Part shown: positions 1 to 8,863 of the stretch, piece after piece
Layout of the letters: every line of letters starts with the position of its first letter
Numbering within the stretch: position 1 is the first letter of the stretch
Assembly: GCA_026388155.1 (NCBI GenBank)
Contig: JAPLKI010000006.1
Location: 1 to 64,000, forward strand
Length of the DNA stretch: 64,000 nt
From: Elusimicrobiota bacterium
Lineage (GTDB): Bacteria > Elusimicrobiota > Elusimicrobia > Elusimicrobiales > UBA9959
Direction of reading: 5' to 3'
Notes under the pieces: generated by a model
Told to the model about the DNA's origin: nothing
Seen by the model: the letters and a program-made list of their open reading frames with translations, nothing else
The model's database searches: none
Program-made: the position numbers and the translations under genes

Positions 1-633
1 GCCCCGAATTCCCGGTTCTGCGCCAGGTCGTAAGCCCACGGCACAAACCAGTACGTCGCGCCTTCGTTCAAGGGGTCGGCCATTACCGCTTTAAGTTCCG
101 CTGTCAGCGAATAGCTGAATCTGGTCGGGTAGCCGCCGCCGGTGTTGGTGGCGTTGTAAACTTCGTACCAGACGGGGTTTGACGCGCCGAAATTACCGCT
201 GGTCTGGTTCCACCACCCGGCGGGAGCGTTAACGCGCTTTATGGCCACTTTTATCGTGTAAGTGCCCAGTGACGCCTCATAATTCCGCACGGCGACGCGC
301 TCATCGGAGGCCGTGCCGGTCAGCTGGCTGAACCCGGTAGTTATGCCGGAAAGCGGATAGGTTATGGTGGAAGTGGGCTTTTCAATGTCATACTTGATCG
401 TCACCGAATTCACGAGATAGTTCCCCGCGTAGTCAATGGCTTTAGCTTCCATTTTATAGCGGCGGTCGTTCGTGAACGGGAAAGAGGCGCTGTTGTAGGT
501 CCAGTTCGCAACCGTGCCCTGCGCCGCCAGCCAGTTCGGACAGGTTGTCGTGAATGTTGAGCCGTTAAAACACCAGGGCCCGCCGGCCAGGTCAAGGTCC
601 GAGATCTGCACCGCCACCGTGCTTACGAGCGCG
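1..633 (-). CDS. Out-of-frame C-terminal continuation of the giant Ig-like repeat protein (partial)
   Basis: Reading the minus strand in another frame gives an open, stop-free translation that continues the repeat pattern of the gene ending at 623. It includes a further module with the GTASDER signature and segments such as YKMEAKAIDYAGN. The join lies near 625-645: the upstream gene reads ATDWAG and then stops, while the alternative frame picks up as FALVSTVAVQISDL. A single missing base (or two extra) would restore one protein. It runs off the window at position 1, so the true C-terminus is not visible. This may be an assembly error or a real frameshift. Confidence 0.75.
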
Positions 634-3600
634 AACCGGCCCAGTCCGTGGCGCGGGCTTCCACGGTGTAGATCGTGTCGTCGTCAAACATAGGCTGGTC
701 GACCGTGTAATACCAGGAGGTATTCCCCTGCCGGACCGTGTTAAGCCACGTATTCTGGTTCGTTACCCAGCCCGTTCCGGTACCGGCCCAGTATCTTGTG
801 AAAGAAAGCGTGCCCGTGGAAATGCGCACTTTCGTGTATTGATGCCCGGATATATCAGCCGCCGCCGTGCCGTATATCTTATCAAGCGCGGTAAGGGCGT
901 TGGCTGTCGGAGTGGTTATACCCACCGTGGGAACCGTGTCGTCCACTATGAACTTGCGCGTGGCTGTGTAGGGCCATGTTTCCACGTTCCCAAGGCCTGA
1001 GTCGTCGGACAGCCGGGCGTCGTCCATGGCTTTTACTTCAAGGGTGTATTCCTTGTCGCCCGCAGCCAGCCAGGCGATGTTGTTCATGTAGTTCCAGGTC
1101 CAGGTCGGGAAAGAACCCGCAACCGTGGCGTATTGCCAGGCCGAGGCCGCTTCAGAGGAAATAAAGGCAAAGGCGGAGCCGGTCCAATAATAAGTATTTG
1201 CCGCGACCAGAGCTGAAAGCCGTATGGATACGCTGTTGCTCGCCGGAACGCTGGAAACAAGCAGGCCGACGGGATTCTCGGTAATTGTGCCCCCCAACTG
1301 GGTGGAATTGCCTGTTTGGCCTATAAACGCGCCCTGGTAGCGGCCGCTCTGCCCGTCCGCGTCGCTAAGCGGCAGGACGATAGCTGAAGTGGGCGCGTTT
1401 TTGTCTATTAGGACCACCATGGAGGAAACGTCATTGGTGAATACATCCTGGATATTTCCGGCCGCATCCTGCGCGCGCACCAATATCTGGTAGTTGTAAC
1501 CGGAAGCGAACGCCCCTTCCAGCGCGGCCGGGGAGTAGATCCAGGAAGTGGCGTTCGGCGACAGAAAGCTGCCCCCCCCGGTCGTTATGTCTATCCAGTT
1601 CGGGTCGGTTTGGGTCAGCGTATTAAAATCAGCGCCATTGAACCAGGTCGGGGTCGTGGCGTACTTTCTTATGGCTATCTGCACTTTCTGGTTCAACTGC
1701 TGGTCGGAGGCGTCGGCGGCGGTGCCTGAAATCGCGGGCAGGTAGCGTATGCCGCTTTTATTGGCGTCATAAGGGATGACTATCCTCGCGGTGGGCGAGG
1801 AAGTGTCAAAAGTGAAATCCACCGGGGCCGCCGTACCAAGGTTGCCGGCCTTGTCAACCGAGAAGAGTTGCACGGTATATTTATTGTTAAGCTCCCAGGC
1901 CGCGTTGTTCGCGAAATAAGCGGTGGTATAGGTGGCGAGGCCGCCTCCGACCGTTGCCGTCAGGTTCAGGTACGCGGGGTACGGTTCGCCGCCGCCGTAA
2001 GCTGTAAAGGTTGAGGTCTGCCAGTTCCAGTATTGGTTCAGGGCATAGCGCTTCACCCTGAAGTAAGTGCCGGCGAGCGTTCCGGGGGAGATATCCGACA
2101 CAGTGCCGACAAGCGAGGTTAAAGAGGTCCGGTAGGCTTTGTCCGGCATGGCAATAGCCACAGCCGGAGCGCTTGAGTCTATTATAAAATCTACGCCGGC
2201 GCCAGGAGTTTCCGCGCCGATCACGGTTATGCTGCTTCTGGAGATCACATGGTAACTGCGATTACCGTTCCATTTAGCGGACGGCAGGGCGATAGTCCAG
2301 TTGGTCCCGTCAAAAGAATCCACTCCAAGGAAGATGTTCGGATTCGCGGAGGCTGAAACCCAGGAGACGCCGTTATAGACAAGATTGTCGGCGCCCGTGG
2401 CGTAAGTGAAGTCGGGGCCGTTGTCTATTATGCGCACCACCACCGTGGAAGAGTTCACGGCCGTGCCGCTGATAGCGGGGGCGGAGGTCGGCGTCCAGTT
2501 CGGCACGGAACTGTCCGGCGTAAGGATAACCGACGCCGGCGACGGGTAGTTCAGCGTGAAATCCACCAGCGCGCTGTTGGCGGCCGAGGAGCCCGGTTTG
2601 AGGGTTGCCAGTCCCGCCTGGTCCACGGCTTGAGAGAAGATCCTGTACTTGGTGGGGGTGCCGGAAGGTGTCCAGGTCGGGGTTGAAACCCCGGTCGCCT
2701 GCCATGTTTTATTAACTTTGTCCAGAGTGGTGGCGGTGTAAAAAAGTTCAGAGGCGGAATTCCAATTGCCCGCCGTCGCGTCCCAGTAATTATTGCCCGT
2801 AGTACAGTTTGTGATGCACTTGAAATATGAAACCTGCACATGGTCCAGCGTTCCGGACGCGAGGTCGGAGGCCGAGCCGGAAATGACGGCAGGGGTAGCG
2901 TTCAGGGTGCTGTTGTGGACCGGGTATGTCACGCTTGAGCTGGGAATGTCAAAATCGGCGGCGACACTGTTTGCCGAGGAATAATCCACCTGCCAGTTGC
3001 CGGCTTTATCCTGTACCTTCACGTTAAAATCGTAGGAAAAGCCGGTTGTCCAGGGCGAAGAGGCGAATTGCCACCAGGTGCCGTTGGGGCTTAAAGTGCC
3101 ATAAAGAGAGACATCGTTCCATGTTTCAATCGTGCCTACCCAGCCGGATGTCGCTCTGTTCCAGTATTGGCCATCCGACCTCTTCACCCTCACATAAACC
3201 TTGCTGACTCCGCCGGGCAGCATATCGGCGGACGTACCCTCCACCATTCCGCCGGATTTGATGTATTGACCGGCTTGCGGATAGGTTACGGTAGCGGTGG
3301 GCTGCAGCAGGTCATACACGATAGTATGGGTGTCTCTGCTGTAATCGTAGTTACCGGCCTGGTCCTGTGCCTGGGTATAGATGTGATATACGAGATTAGG
3401 CGTCCAGTCGCTTGCGGAAGGAGGCAGTTTACACTTATCTACGGTCTGGGTTTTATCGCAGACGAACGCTTCGCTGCCGGAATTATAGCTGCCGTCCGCG
3501 GCGGTAGCGTCCCTCCACGTGCCGGTATCAGGCGGGACGTCATAGCCGCCGGTCGTGGTCCAGGTGTTACCGGCCCAATAGTCGGTAGTCCCGGCCGCCA

Positions 3601-6600
3601 GGGTCCTGGCCAGGACAAGCTTGACAGTAGACAACACACCCGGCGAACTATCGGTGCCCGTGCCGGTAATAGTGGTCAGATTGTTCCAGTTATTGGTGTA
3701 ATAGCCGTCAGCCGGGGCGCCTATGGTGCTGTCGGGCGGAGTGGTATCGTAAGTGAACACCCTTGTGTCAAGACCCACCTCATAATAATTCCCCGCGTCG
3801 TAAGCTTTCGGGATAACCCTGTAAGACCAGCCGTTCGTCCAGTGGGTGTTTCCGATATTATAACTCCAGGTACCGGAAGAGTAGCCCACGAAAGCGGGGG
3901 CGACCAGGTGGTTGGCGTCAAAAAGCTCGCCCGTGTCCCAGTTCAGCGTGTTCTTATTTAAAGTTTTATTATTGAGTGTATCGTAAATTTGAAGCGTTAC
4001 GCTCGATATCCTGGTAATATAACTTACGGTGTCCCAATCGCTCGCAGTGCCGCTGAGCACGGTCAGGGTATTGGCGAACCCGTTATTGGCGGGCATACTG
4101 GTTATCCCGCTGGCCGGCCGCTTCGGGTCGAATATTATGGTGGCGGTACTCAGGTTGACAAAGACCTCCGCTTTTTCCCTGTTGCCCGGTAAGCCCGTCA
4201 CATTGCCGGGCATGGCCGCGTCCCTCGCCTCCGACTTGATAATAAAAGTCCCGCCGTCGGACCAGAGCCCGCCGCCCGTGGCCCAGTCTATGGCCGAAGT
4301 GTTTAATTCCCAGCCGGTGGTAAGCGTCGCGCTGTTTTTGACAGGGCCAAGGTCATTGCGCCATATGCCGTTAGCGGCGTCCCAGAAATAGTTGGCATAG
4401 GGCGCGTCCGTCTTTTCAATATAAACGTCAACTCCGGCAAGACCGCCAAAAGCCCCGGCGGGCAGATCGGCCGCCGTTCCGTCTATCTTCGTTATATTGT
4501 GAAAATAAACCCCGGAAGTGCTGGTCTGCACCCCGTCCTGCCAGACGTTCAGCACGGCGGAAGTGGGCACCGAGACGTCATATTTAAAGGTCCTTTCATT
4601 ATACGCTTCAAGGTTATTAGCATTGTCGCGGGCGCGCGCTCGTATCCTGTAATTCTTGCTCTCCAGCCAGCCTATTCCCGCGGGCGTATAACTCCAGGCG
4701 GGATAGCCGCCGCTCACATAAGTATACGTGCTGAAATCACCCGCTGAATTAAGCCATGCCGCGCCGCTCCACGCCTTGCCGTCGGTAATGTTATAGATCT
4801 CTATTTCAACCTGCTTCACCTGCGAGGGCTGCGGAGTGTCCTGGGCCGTACCGGATATGGTCGGCAGCTGGTCCATGAAGGCGCTGGAAGGAGTGTCTAT
4901 ATAGCTGGAAGGCGCCTGGTTGTCGCAGATAAAACTGTTGGACGCGGTCCCCACGACAAAAGCTGTCTGTTCATTGGCCGGCGAAGCGCTGTCACGGCTG
5001 ATAGAAACTATAAGGTAGCTGTGGGCGCTGGTCAGCGCGGGACTCGTGTAGGTCCAGGAAGAGGCCCAGATACTGGCGGCCGGCAACTGGTCATTGGTGG
5101 GAACCGCTGAATTCCAGGTGTTTGAATAATAATAAGTTTTGCCGGTCTTATCATAAAGCTTTACCTTAACCGTGCCGCCGAGCGTGGGACTTATGCCGGA
5201 ACGCTGGTCGTAGTATGTGCCCCAGAATACCGGGCTGATACCCGCCACGCCGCCATCAGTTGGATAGGTTATGACCGAGGTCGGGGGATCATTGTCCCAG
5301 TAGAAAGTTTGGGTGCTCCAGCCCACTTCATAGTTCGGGTCCGGGGCGCCCGTCGCGTCCACGACCGAGTCCTGGCTGCGCACGGCTATGTAATAGGTGT
5401 CCGTGGCGGATAAATTGGCCGCAATGGGCATATTGGTGCTATTCTGCCAGGAAGCGTCGTTGGGTCCCGAATTATAGCTGACGTCGGAACCGTTCCAGCC
5501 GGTCAGCGCCGGTGGGAAGGCCGAGGACTGCCAGGCGCCGTTCCACCATTGGCTGTCGCTCTTGCGCCAGATTATCCATTTTACCACGTCTATTCTGCCG
5601 TGCGTGTTGTCCAGGGCAGTTCCGGCTACCGATGGAATGGCGCTGATATACGAGCCGTTAACGGGGAAGGTGGTTGTGGATTTGGGGGTATCGGTATCAA
5701 AGTAGACAGTGGCGGTGGTCCAGTTTACCGAGTAATTAAAGGAAGCGTCCATGGAACGGGACCAGATGTGATACAGCCTGTTGGTCTGCCAATTGGGGTT
5801 TTTCACGTTCCAGGCGGCAGGGGTGGCGGTAACCGGATAGGCGGGAGTGGCCACCCAGAGGTTATAGTTGTACTGGGATATGCCGGTGCTGTCGCCCCAG
5901 TCGGTTGTAAGGTTCGTACCGGTGCCTTTCCAGTAGCGGTTGTCCGTGTCGTTATTCACGAACACCCAGACGCCGCTCGAAGCGCTCAGCTGGAACTGGC
6001 TGCCCGGCTGATTGCGGTCAGTGGCCGTGCCGGAGATAAAAGGCAGGGATTTGCGCCAGGTCCCGCTTACCGGCTGGGTTACGTCGTGCTCCGGGGGCGT
6101 GGTATCCTGAAAGAAACGGATGGTCAGATCGCCGTCATTGGCCATGGTGGTCCAGGTAACGCCGCCGTTTAGGGAATAGCGCCCGTAGCCGTCCCCGCTA
6201 AGATAGGTGACGGTGCTGCGGTCTATAGAATCGCTGCCGTCCGGGGCCCCGGTGTCGAAAGTCTTTATGTAGTAATAGTTGGCCGTACCGGTGCCCGTGT
6301 CAGCCGAAGGTTTGAAAATAAAAGCGTAGTATTTGCCGTTTTTTAAATTCACCGCCGGTATGTTGCTGCCGTACCAGCCATAGGCATCGGCCGTAGGGAT
6401 ATCCGCCGGGGCAACTAAAACCCCAGAACTTATCAGCTTGGCAGAGGAAGTACCGGTGTCTTCCCAAATTTCAAACAGGACATTCCCGGCAGGGCTGCCC
6501 TCTTTCGTCATATTGGCTTCAAGCCTTGTAACCGCTATATCGGCGCCCGTAAGGTTATGGTAATATTCGGCCTGTATAACATCGTCGCCGGTACCCGCGG

Positions 6601-7297
6601 TACTGTTGGCGTGTATTCCGGAAGAGGCGCTAACGCCGGGCCAGTTTGCGTAGGAATTGCCGTAAATACCGGCGGTGGAGTATTCCAGGGCGTAAATCAT
6701 GTGATTACCGGAGACCTGCCAGCCGGACGGGGTGCCGTCCCCATCCCGGACTTTTACCCTGAAGGTGGAATCTACAATGCCGCGGTTAAAGTCCCCCACG
6801 GTCGTTGACAGAGGTATTGTGTATGGGAAGTTAGAGGGGTCGGAGGTTCCGCCGGACCACCAGATAACCGCCCAGTACTGTGCCCCCTTTATAACAGGCT
6901 TGTTGCTCATGGTGAACGACCACCAATGCGCCGCGTTGACAGTGTTGTTGGTGTCGGTGGTTACGCAGACATTGTTCAGGGGGTTGCTGAGGTCGACGGC
7001 ATTGTAAAGGGCTACGTCAACTTTATAGTTGGCGCCATAGTTCATGTTCAGGTGCAGGTTGGAAAGGTTCCCTCCGGCGGGGGCCTGGAATAAAAAAGCC
7101 TGATAGTCGCCTGTCTTACCGAGCGAGCAGTTGGCAATAACGCCGCAGCCGGACTGCGCACTGCCGTTAAAGTCCATGTAGCCCCGAAGGGTGTAGTTGT
7201 CCGCGCTGAGCGGCAGGCGCAGGCCCAGGAAAAGCGAGAAAGCCGCGGCGCAAGCCGCGAACTTATTAATTGCCTTCCTGGTAGTGTTAAGCGTCAT
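623..7297 (-). CDS. Giant exported Ig-like repeat protein (about 2,224 residues, frameshifted at its 3' end)
   Basis: The protein starts with a signal peptide (MTLNTTRKAINKFAAC, then a hydrophobic stretch to about residue 32). A non-repetitive N-terminal part of about 400 residues follows. Then come about 14 modules of 100-150 residues, each with the pattern P-T-S, I-x-x-P, G and G-T-A-x-D, and rich in Trp, Tyr, Thr and Asn. This is typical of extracellular beta-sandwich repeat proteins (adhesin or surface filament type). No enzyme motif is seen and the function is unknown. It starts 6 bp after the HEAT-repeat gene stops, so the two probably form one transcript. The terminal stop at 623 interrupts a module and looks like a frameshift. 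Confidence 0.85.
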   Translation of the reverse strand: MTLNTTRKAINKFAACAAAFSLFLGLRLPLSADNYTLRGYMDFNGSAQSGCGVIANCSLGKTGDYQAFLFQAPAGGNLSNLHLNMNYGANYKVDVALYNAVDLSNPLNNVCVTTDTNNTVNAAHWWSFTMSNKPVIKGAQYWAVIWWSGGTSDPSNFPYTIPLSTTVGDFNRGIVDSTFRVKVRDGDGTPSGWQVSGNHMIYALEYSTAGIYGNSYANWPGVSASSGIHANSTAGTGDDVIQAEYYHNLTGADIAVTRLEANMTKEGSPAGNVLFEIWEDTGTSSAKLISSGVLVAPADIPTADAYGWYGSNIPAVNLKNGKYYAFIFKPSADTGTGTANYYYIKTFDTGAPDGSDSIDRSTVTYLSGDGYGRYSLNGGVTWTTMANDGDLTIRFFQDTTPPEHDVTQPVSGTWRKSLPFISGTATDRNQPGSQFQLSASSGVWVFVNNDTDNRYWKGTGTNLTTDWGDSTGISQYNYNLWVATPAYPVTATPAAWNVKNPNWQTNRLYHIWSRSMDASFNYSVNWTTATVYFDTDTPKSTTTFPVNGSYISAIPSVAGTALDNTHGRIDVVKWIIWRKSDSQWWNGAWQSSAFPPALTGWNGSDVSYNSGPNDASWQNSTNMPIAANLSATDTYYIAVRSQDSVVDATGAPDPNYEVGWSTQTFYWDNDPPTSVITYPTDGGVAGISPVFWGTYYDQRSGISPTLGGTVKVKLYDKTGKTYYYSNTWNSAVPTNDQLPAASIWASSWTYTSPALTSAHSYLIVSISRDSASPANEQTAFVVGTASNSFICDNQAPSSYIDTPSSAFMDQLPTISGTAQDTPQPSQVKQVEIEIYNITDGKAWSGAAWLNSAGDFSTYTYVSGGYPAWSYTPAGIGWLESKNYRIRARARDNANNLEAYNERTFKYDVSVPTSAVLNVWQDGVQTSTSGVYFHNITKIDGTAADLPAGAFGGLAGVDVYIEKTDAPYANYFWDAANGIWRNDLGPVKNSATLTTGWELNTSAIDWATGGGLWSDGGTFIIKSEARDAAMPGNVTGLPGNREKAEVFVNLSTATIIFDPKRPASGITSMPANNGFANTLTVLSGTASDWDTVSYITRISSVTLQIYDTLNNKTLNKNTLNWDTGELFDANHLVAPAFVGYSSGTWSYNIGNTHWTNGWSYRVIPKAYDAGNYYEVGLDTRVFTYDTTPPDSTIGAPADGYYTNNWNNLTTITGTGTDSSPGVLSTVKLVLARTLAAGTTDYWAGNTWTTTGGYDVPPDTGTWRDATAADGSYNSGSEAFVCDKTQTVDKCKLPPSASDWTPNLVYHIYTQAQDQAGNYDYSRDTHTIVYDLLQPTATVTYPQAGQYIKSGGMVEGTSADMLPGGVSKVYVRVKRSDGQYWNRATSGWVGTIETWNDVSLYGTLSPNGTWWQFASSPWTTGFSYDFNVKVQDKAGNWQVDYSSANSVAADFDIPSSSVTYPVHNSTLNATPAVISGSASDLASGTLDHVQVSYFKCITNCTTGNNYWDATAGNWNSASELFYTATTLDKVNKTWQATGVSTPTWTPSGTPTKYRIFSQAVDQAGLATLKPGSSAANSALVDFTLNYPSPASVILTPDSSVPNWTPTSAPAISGTAVNSSTVVVRIIDNGPDFTYATGADNLVYNGVSWVSASANPNIFLGVDSFDGTNWTIALPSAKWNGNRSYHVISRSSITVIGAETPGAGVDFIIDSSAPAVAIAMPDKAYRTSLTSLVGTVSDISPGTLAGTYFRVKRYALNQYWNWQTSTFTAYGGGEPYPAYLNLTATVGGGLATYTTAYFANNAAWELNNKYTVQLFSVDKAGNLGTAAPVDFTFDTSSPTARIVIPYDANKSGIRYLPAISGTAADASDQQLNQKVQIAIRKYATTPTWFNGADFNTLTQTDPNWIDITTGGGSFLSPNATSWIYSPAALEGAFASGYNYQILVRAQDAAGNIQDVFTNDVSSMVVLIDKNAPTSAIVLPLSDADGQSGRYQGAFIGQTGNSTQLGGTITENPVGLLVSSVPASNSVSIRLSALVAANTYYWTGSAFAFISSEAASAWQYATVAGSFPTWTWNYMNNIAWLAAGDKEYTLEVKAMDDARLSDDSGLGNVETWPYTATRKFIVDDTVPTVGITTPTANALTALDKIYGTAAADISGHQYTKVRISTGTLSFTRYWAGTGTGWVTNQNTWLNTVRQGNTSWYYTVDQPMFDDDTIYTVEARATDWAGSRS

Positions 7298-7303
7298 AAC
7301 GCT

Positions 7304-8041
7304 TTATTTAAGCCCCTGCTCCTTTTTGTCCCACTCGGCCAGCGCAGCGGCCGCGTAAGCCGCGGTCTTTAAGTCCGTATCTGAGGAGAGTTTCACGAAA
7401 TGCGGACGGAGTTTTTCCTTTTCGCCGCTAAAAACGGAAGCCGCCATCATGGCCGCGGTTTTTCGCACCTCGGCGGAGGCGTCGGAAAACGCCGTGACAT
7501 AGGCGTTAAATACCTCGGCGTTCTGAAAATTGGACAGGGAACTGGCAGCCCTCACGCGCAGCGGCTCAGCCTCTTTGGCGTCCAGCATTATGGCAATAAG
7601 GGCTTTGTAGGCGGAGGGGTCTTTGGAAAAGCCGAGCGTCCAGGCAGCGGAGGCCCGCACTTCCCTGTCGGCGCCGGTTTTGGCGGCCGCTATCACGGCG
7701 GCGTCGCCGGCGGCCGCGGAGTCTCCGGCCATCGCCTCTATGACGGCGCGCTTGATCGCTGGGATTTTTTCGCGCTTGAGCTGTTTTACGAGCGCCTTGC
7801 GCGCGTCGGCGCGCTTTGAGGCGCCCAGTTTATGGGCGGCCTCTATGCGCCTTGAGGCGTCTTTGCCGGAAAGGGCGTTTATTTCGGTCTTGGCCGCGGC
7901 GTCGTCCAGCGCCTGGTCGGGAACGGCGGCCGCGCCGGCGGACAAGGCGGGGCCGGCGGCGGGATCGGGCGCCGTGTTCTGCGCGGAAAGCAATGCGGGG
8001 AAAACCAAAAACCAGGCAAAAACCAGCTGGGTTATTTTCAT
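7304..8041 (-). CDS. Exported HEAT-repeat protein
   Basis: From the ATG at 8041 the product has a clear signal peptide (MKITQLVFAWFLVFPALLSAQ). An Ala/Asp-rich linker follows, then about five HEAT-like helical repeats (for example REVRASAAWTLGFSKDPSA and LRVRAASSLSNFQNAEVFNA). HEAT repeats bind protein partners. No catalytic site is seen. The open frame extends upstream to 8323, but that part is the translation of an inverted-repeat element (8069-8168), so the internal start is preferred. The gene is followed after 6 bp by the giant repeat protein, suggesting a shared role in assembly or export, which is inference. Confidence 0.8.
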   Translation of the reverse strand: MKITQLVFAWFLVFPALLSAQNTAPDPAAGPALSAGAAAVPDQALDDAAAKTEINALSGKDASRRIEAAHKLGASKRADARKALVKQLKREKIPAIKRAVIEAMAGDSAAAGDAAVIAAAKTGADREVRASAAWTLGFSKDPSAYKALIAIMLDAKEAEPLRVRAASSLSNFQNAEVFNAYVTAFSDASAEVRKTAAMMAASVFSGEKEKLRPHFVKLSSDTDLKTAAYAAAALAEWDKKEQGLK

Positions 8042-8068
8042 AAGCGGCGCAAAAGACACAAAAACAGC

Positions 8069-8168
8069 CAAGCCTTGCCCCGCTCTTTTGGCTGTGCAAC
8101 AAGCAAACCGGGCACAGGACATCAATCTAAGACCCAACCTGCTAAACCAAAAGGGCGGGGCTTGCCTG
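8069..8168. repeat. Second-family inverted-repeat element, copy A
   Basis: The left arm contains CTTGCCCCGCTCTTTTGG (about 8074-8091) and the right arm contains CCAAAAGGGCGGGGCTTGCC (8147-8166). These are imperfect inverses flanking about 55 bp. It lies directly upstream of the HEAT-repeat gene. Related arms occur at 31263-31368 and 31841-31947. Confidence 0.7.
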
Positions 8169-8316
8169 ATTCCATTTTCAACACGACAAAAGCTGGCGCG
8201 GCAAAGCGTATATATTAAAGTATTATAATATTTCATAAAGGTTACAGGAAGATTATTTTCTTTCTTCGCGCGCGACTGTTCAGAACCCGCTTTCATAATA
8301 CCCCCAAAACAACACC

Positions 8317-8407
8317 GTGCCATAGGCTTTAAGCTGTACGCTATATGCTTTTTCAGGAGTTCCCTTATAACTTACAGCCTCCGGCATATGGCTTACGGCG
8401 CGGCTTA
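8317..8407. repeat. 7-bp-word element 1
   Basis: The left arm uses words like GCCATAG and GCTATAT. The core is CAGGAGTTCCC at about 8364, and the right arm reads back as TTACGGC/CATATGG words. It is one of the palindromic elements built on a 7-bp period. Confidence 0.7.
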
Positions 8408-8661
8408 AACAGCCGCATAGCCGGCCAATAAAAAAACCGTTTCGCTGCTTCTCACTGGGATATACTAATCCCGAAGACAGCCGAAACGGCCTAAAATTAA
8501 CGACTAGCGCTGGGCATATACGGAACAAAAGCCTTCATTCCCTATCCCCTATTCGCTATTCGCTATTCCCTGCCTTTATTTGTCTTCGGTAACCGGGCTG
8601 CCTTTAAAGGCCCCTTGGCTTTGCGCCTCCGCCTTAAGGCGGATTTGCTATTATCGCGACT

Positions 8662-8772
8662 TGTCCCGTTAGAGGCGCACCGGACACCGTCACGCCTCCA
8701 ACAACCCGCACACCCGCACCGACGCTCCCGAACTGCCTTGCCAACCGCAGAACACGCGCCTCTAACGGGACA
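8662..8772. repeat. 17-bp perfect inverted repeat enclosing 77 bp
   Basis: TGTCCCGTTAGAGGCGC at 8662-8678 is exactly inverted at 8756-8772. The enclosed 77 bp is purine-poor on the plus strand and holds no gene. The arms do not have a 7-bp period, so this is distinct from the main repeat family. It could be a small mobile element remnant or a long hairpin. Confidence 0.75.
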
Positions 8773-8863
8773 TTACACCCGCACTACAGTTATAGTGTAG
8801 CAGATAAAATTTATTTGTCAAGACCCACCCCCCCTTGACAAGTCAATTAATCGGGGGGTGTCG

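Larger units (their letters stand above)
8042..8863. other. Intergenic region of about 820 bp packed with inverted repeats
   Basis: No convincing gene is present. It holds, in order: a GCTCTTTTGG/CCAAAAG-type hairpin element (8069-8168); a 7-bp-word element (8317-8407); inverted copies of CCGTTTCG at about 8432 and CGAAACGG at about 8485; a lone arm of ATTCGCT words (about 8540-8575); the palindrome TCCGCCTTAAGGCGGA (8628-8643); and a 17-bp inverted repeat enclosing 77 bp (8662-8772). A C-run/G-run pair flanking TTGACAAG lies at 8823-8860, just after the S41-like gene's stop. Open frames here are translations of these repeats. Confidence 0.7.

Noticed and set aside
3167-3961. A 264-codon plus-strand frame inside the giant repeat gene
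   Set aside because: It is antisense to conserved Ig-like modules and has no domain; similar shadows occur across the gene.
8280-8528. An 82-codon minus-strand gene
   Set aside because: It is the translation of 7-bp-word and hairpin repeats and has no ribosome site.
8823-8860. A -35 promoter box (TTGACA) beside the C-run
   Set aside because: There is no -10 box at the proper distance, and the site sits in a hairpin-like C-run/G-run pair after the S41-like gene.
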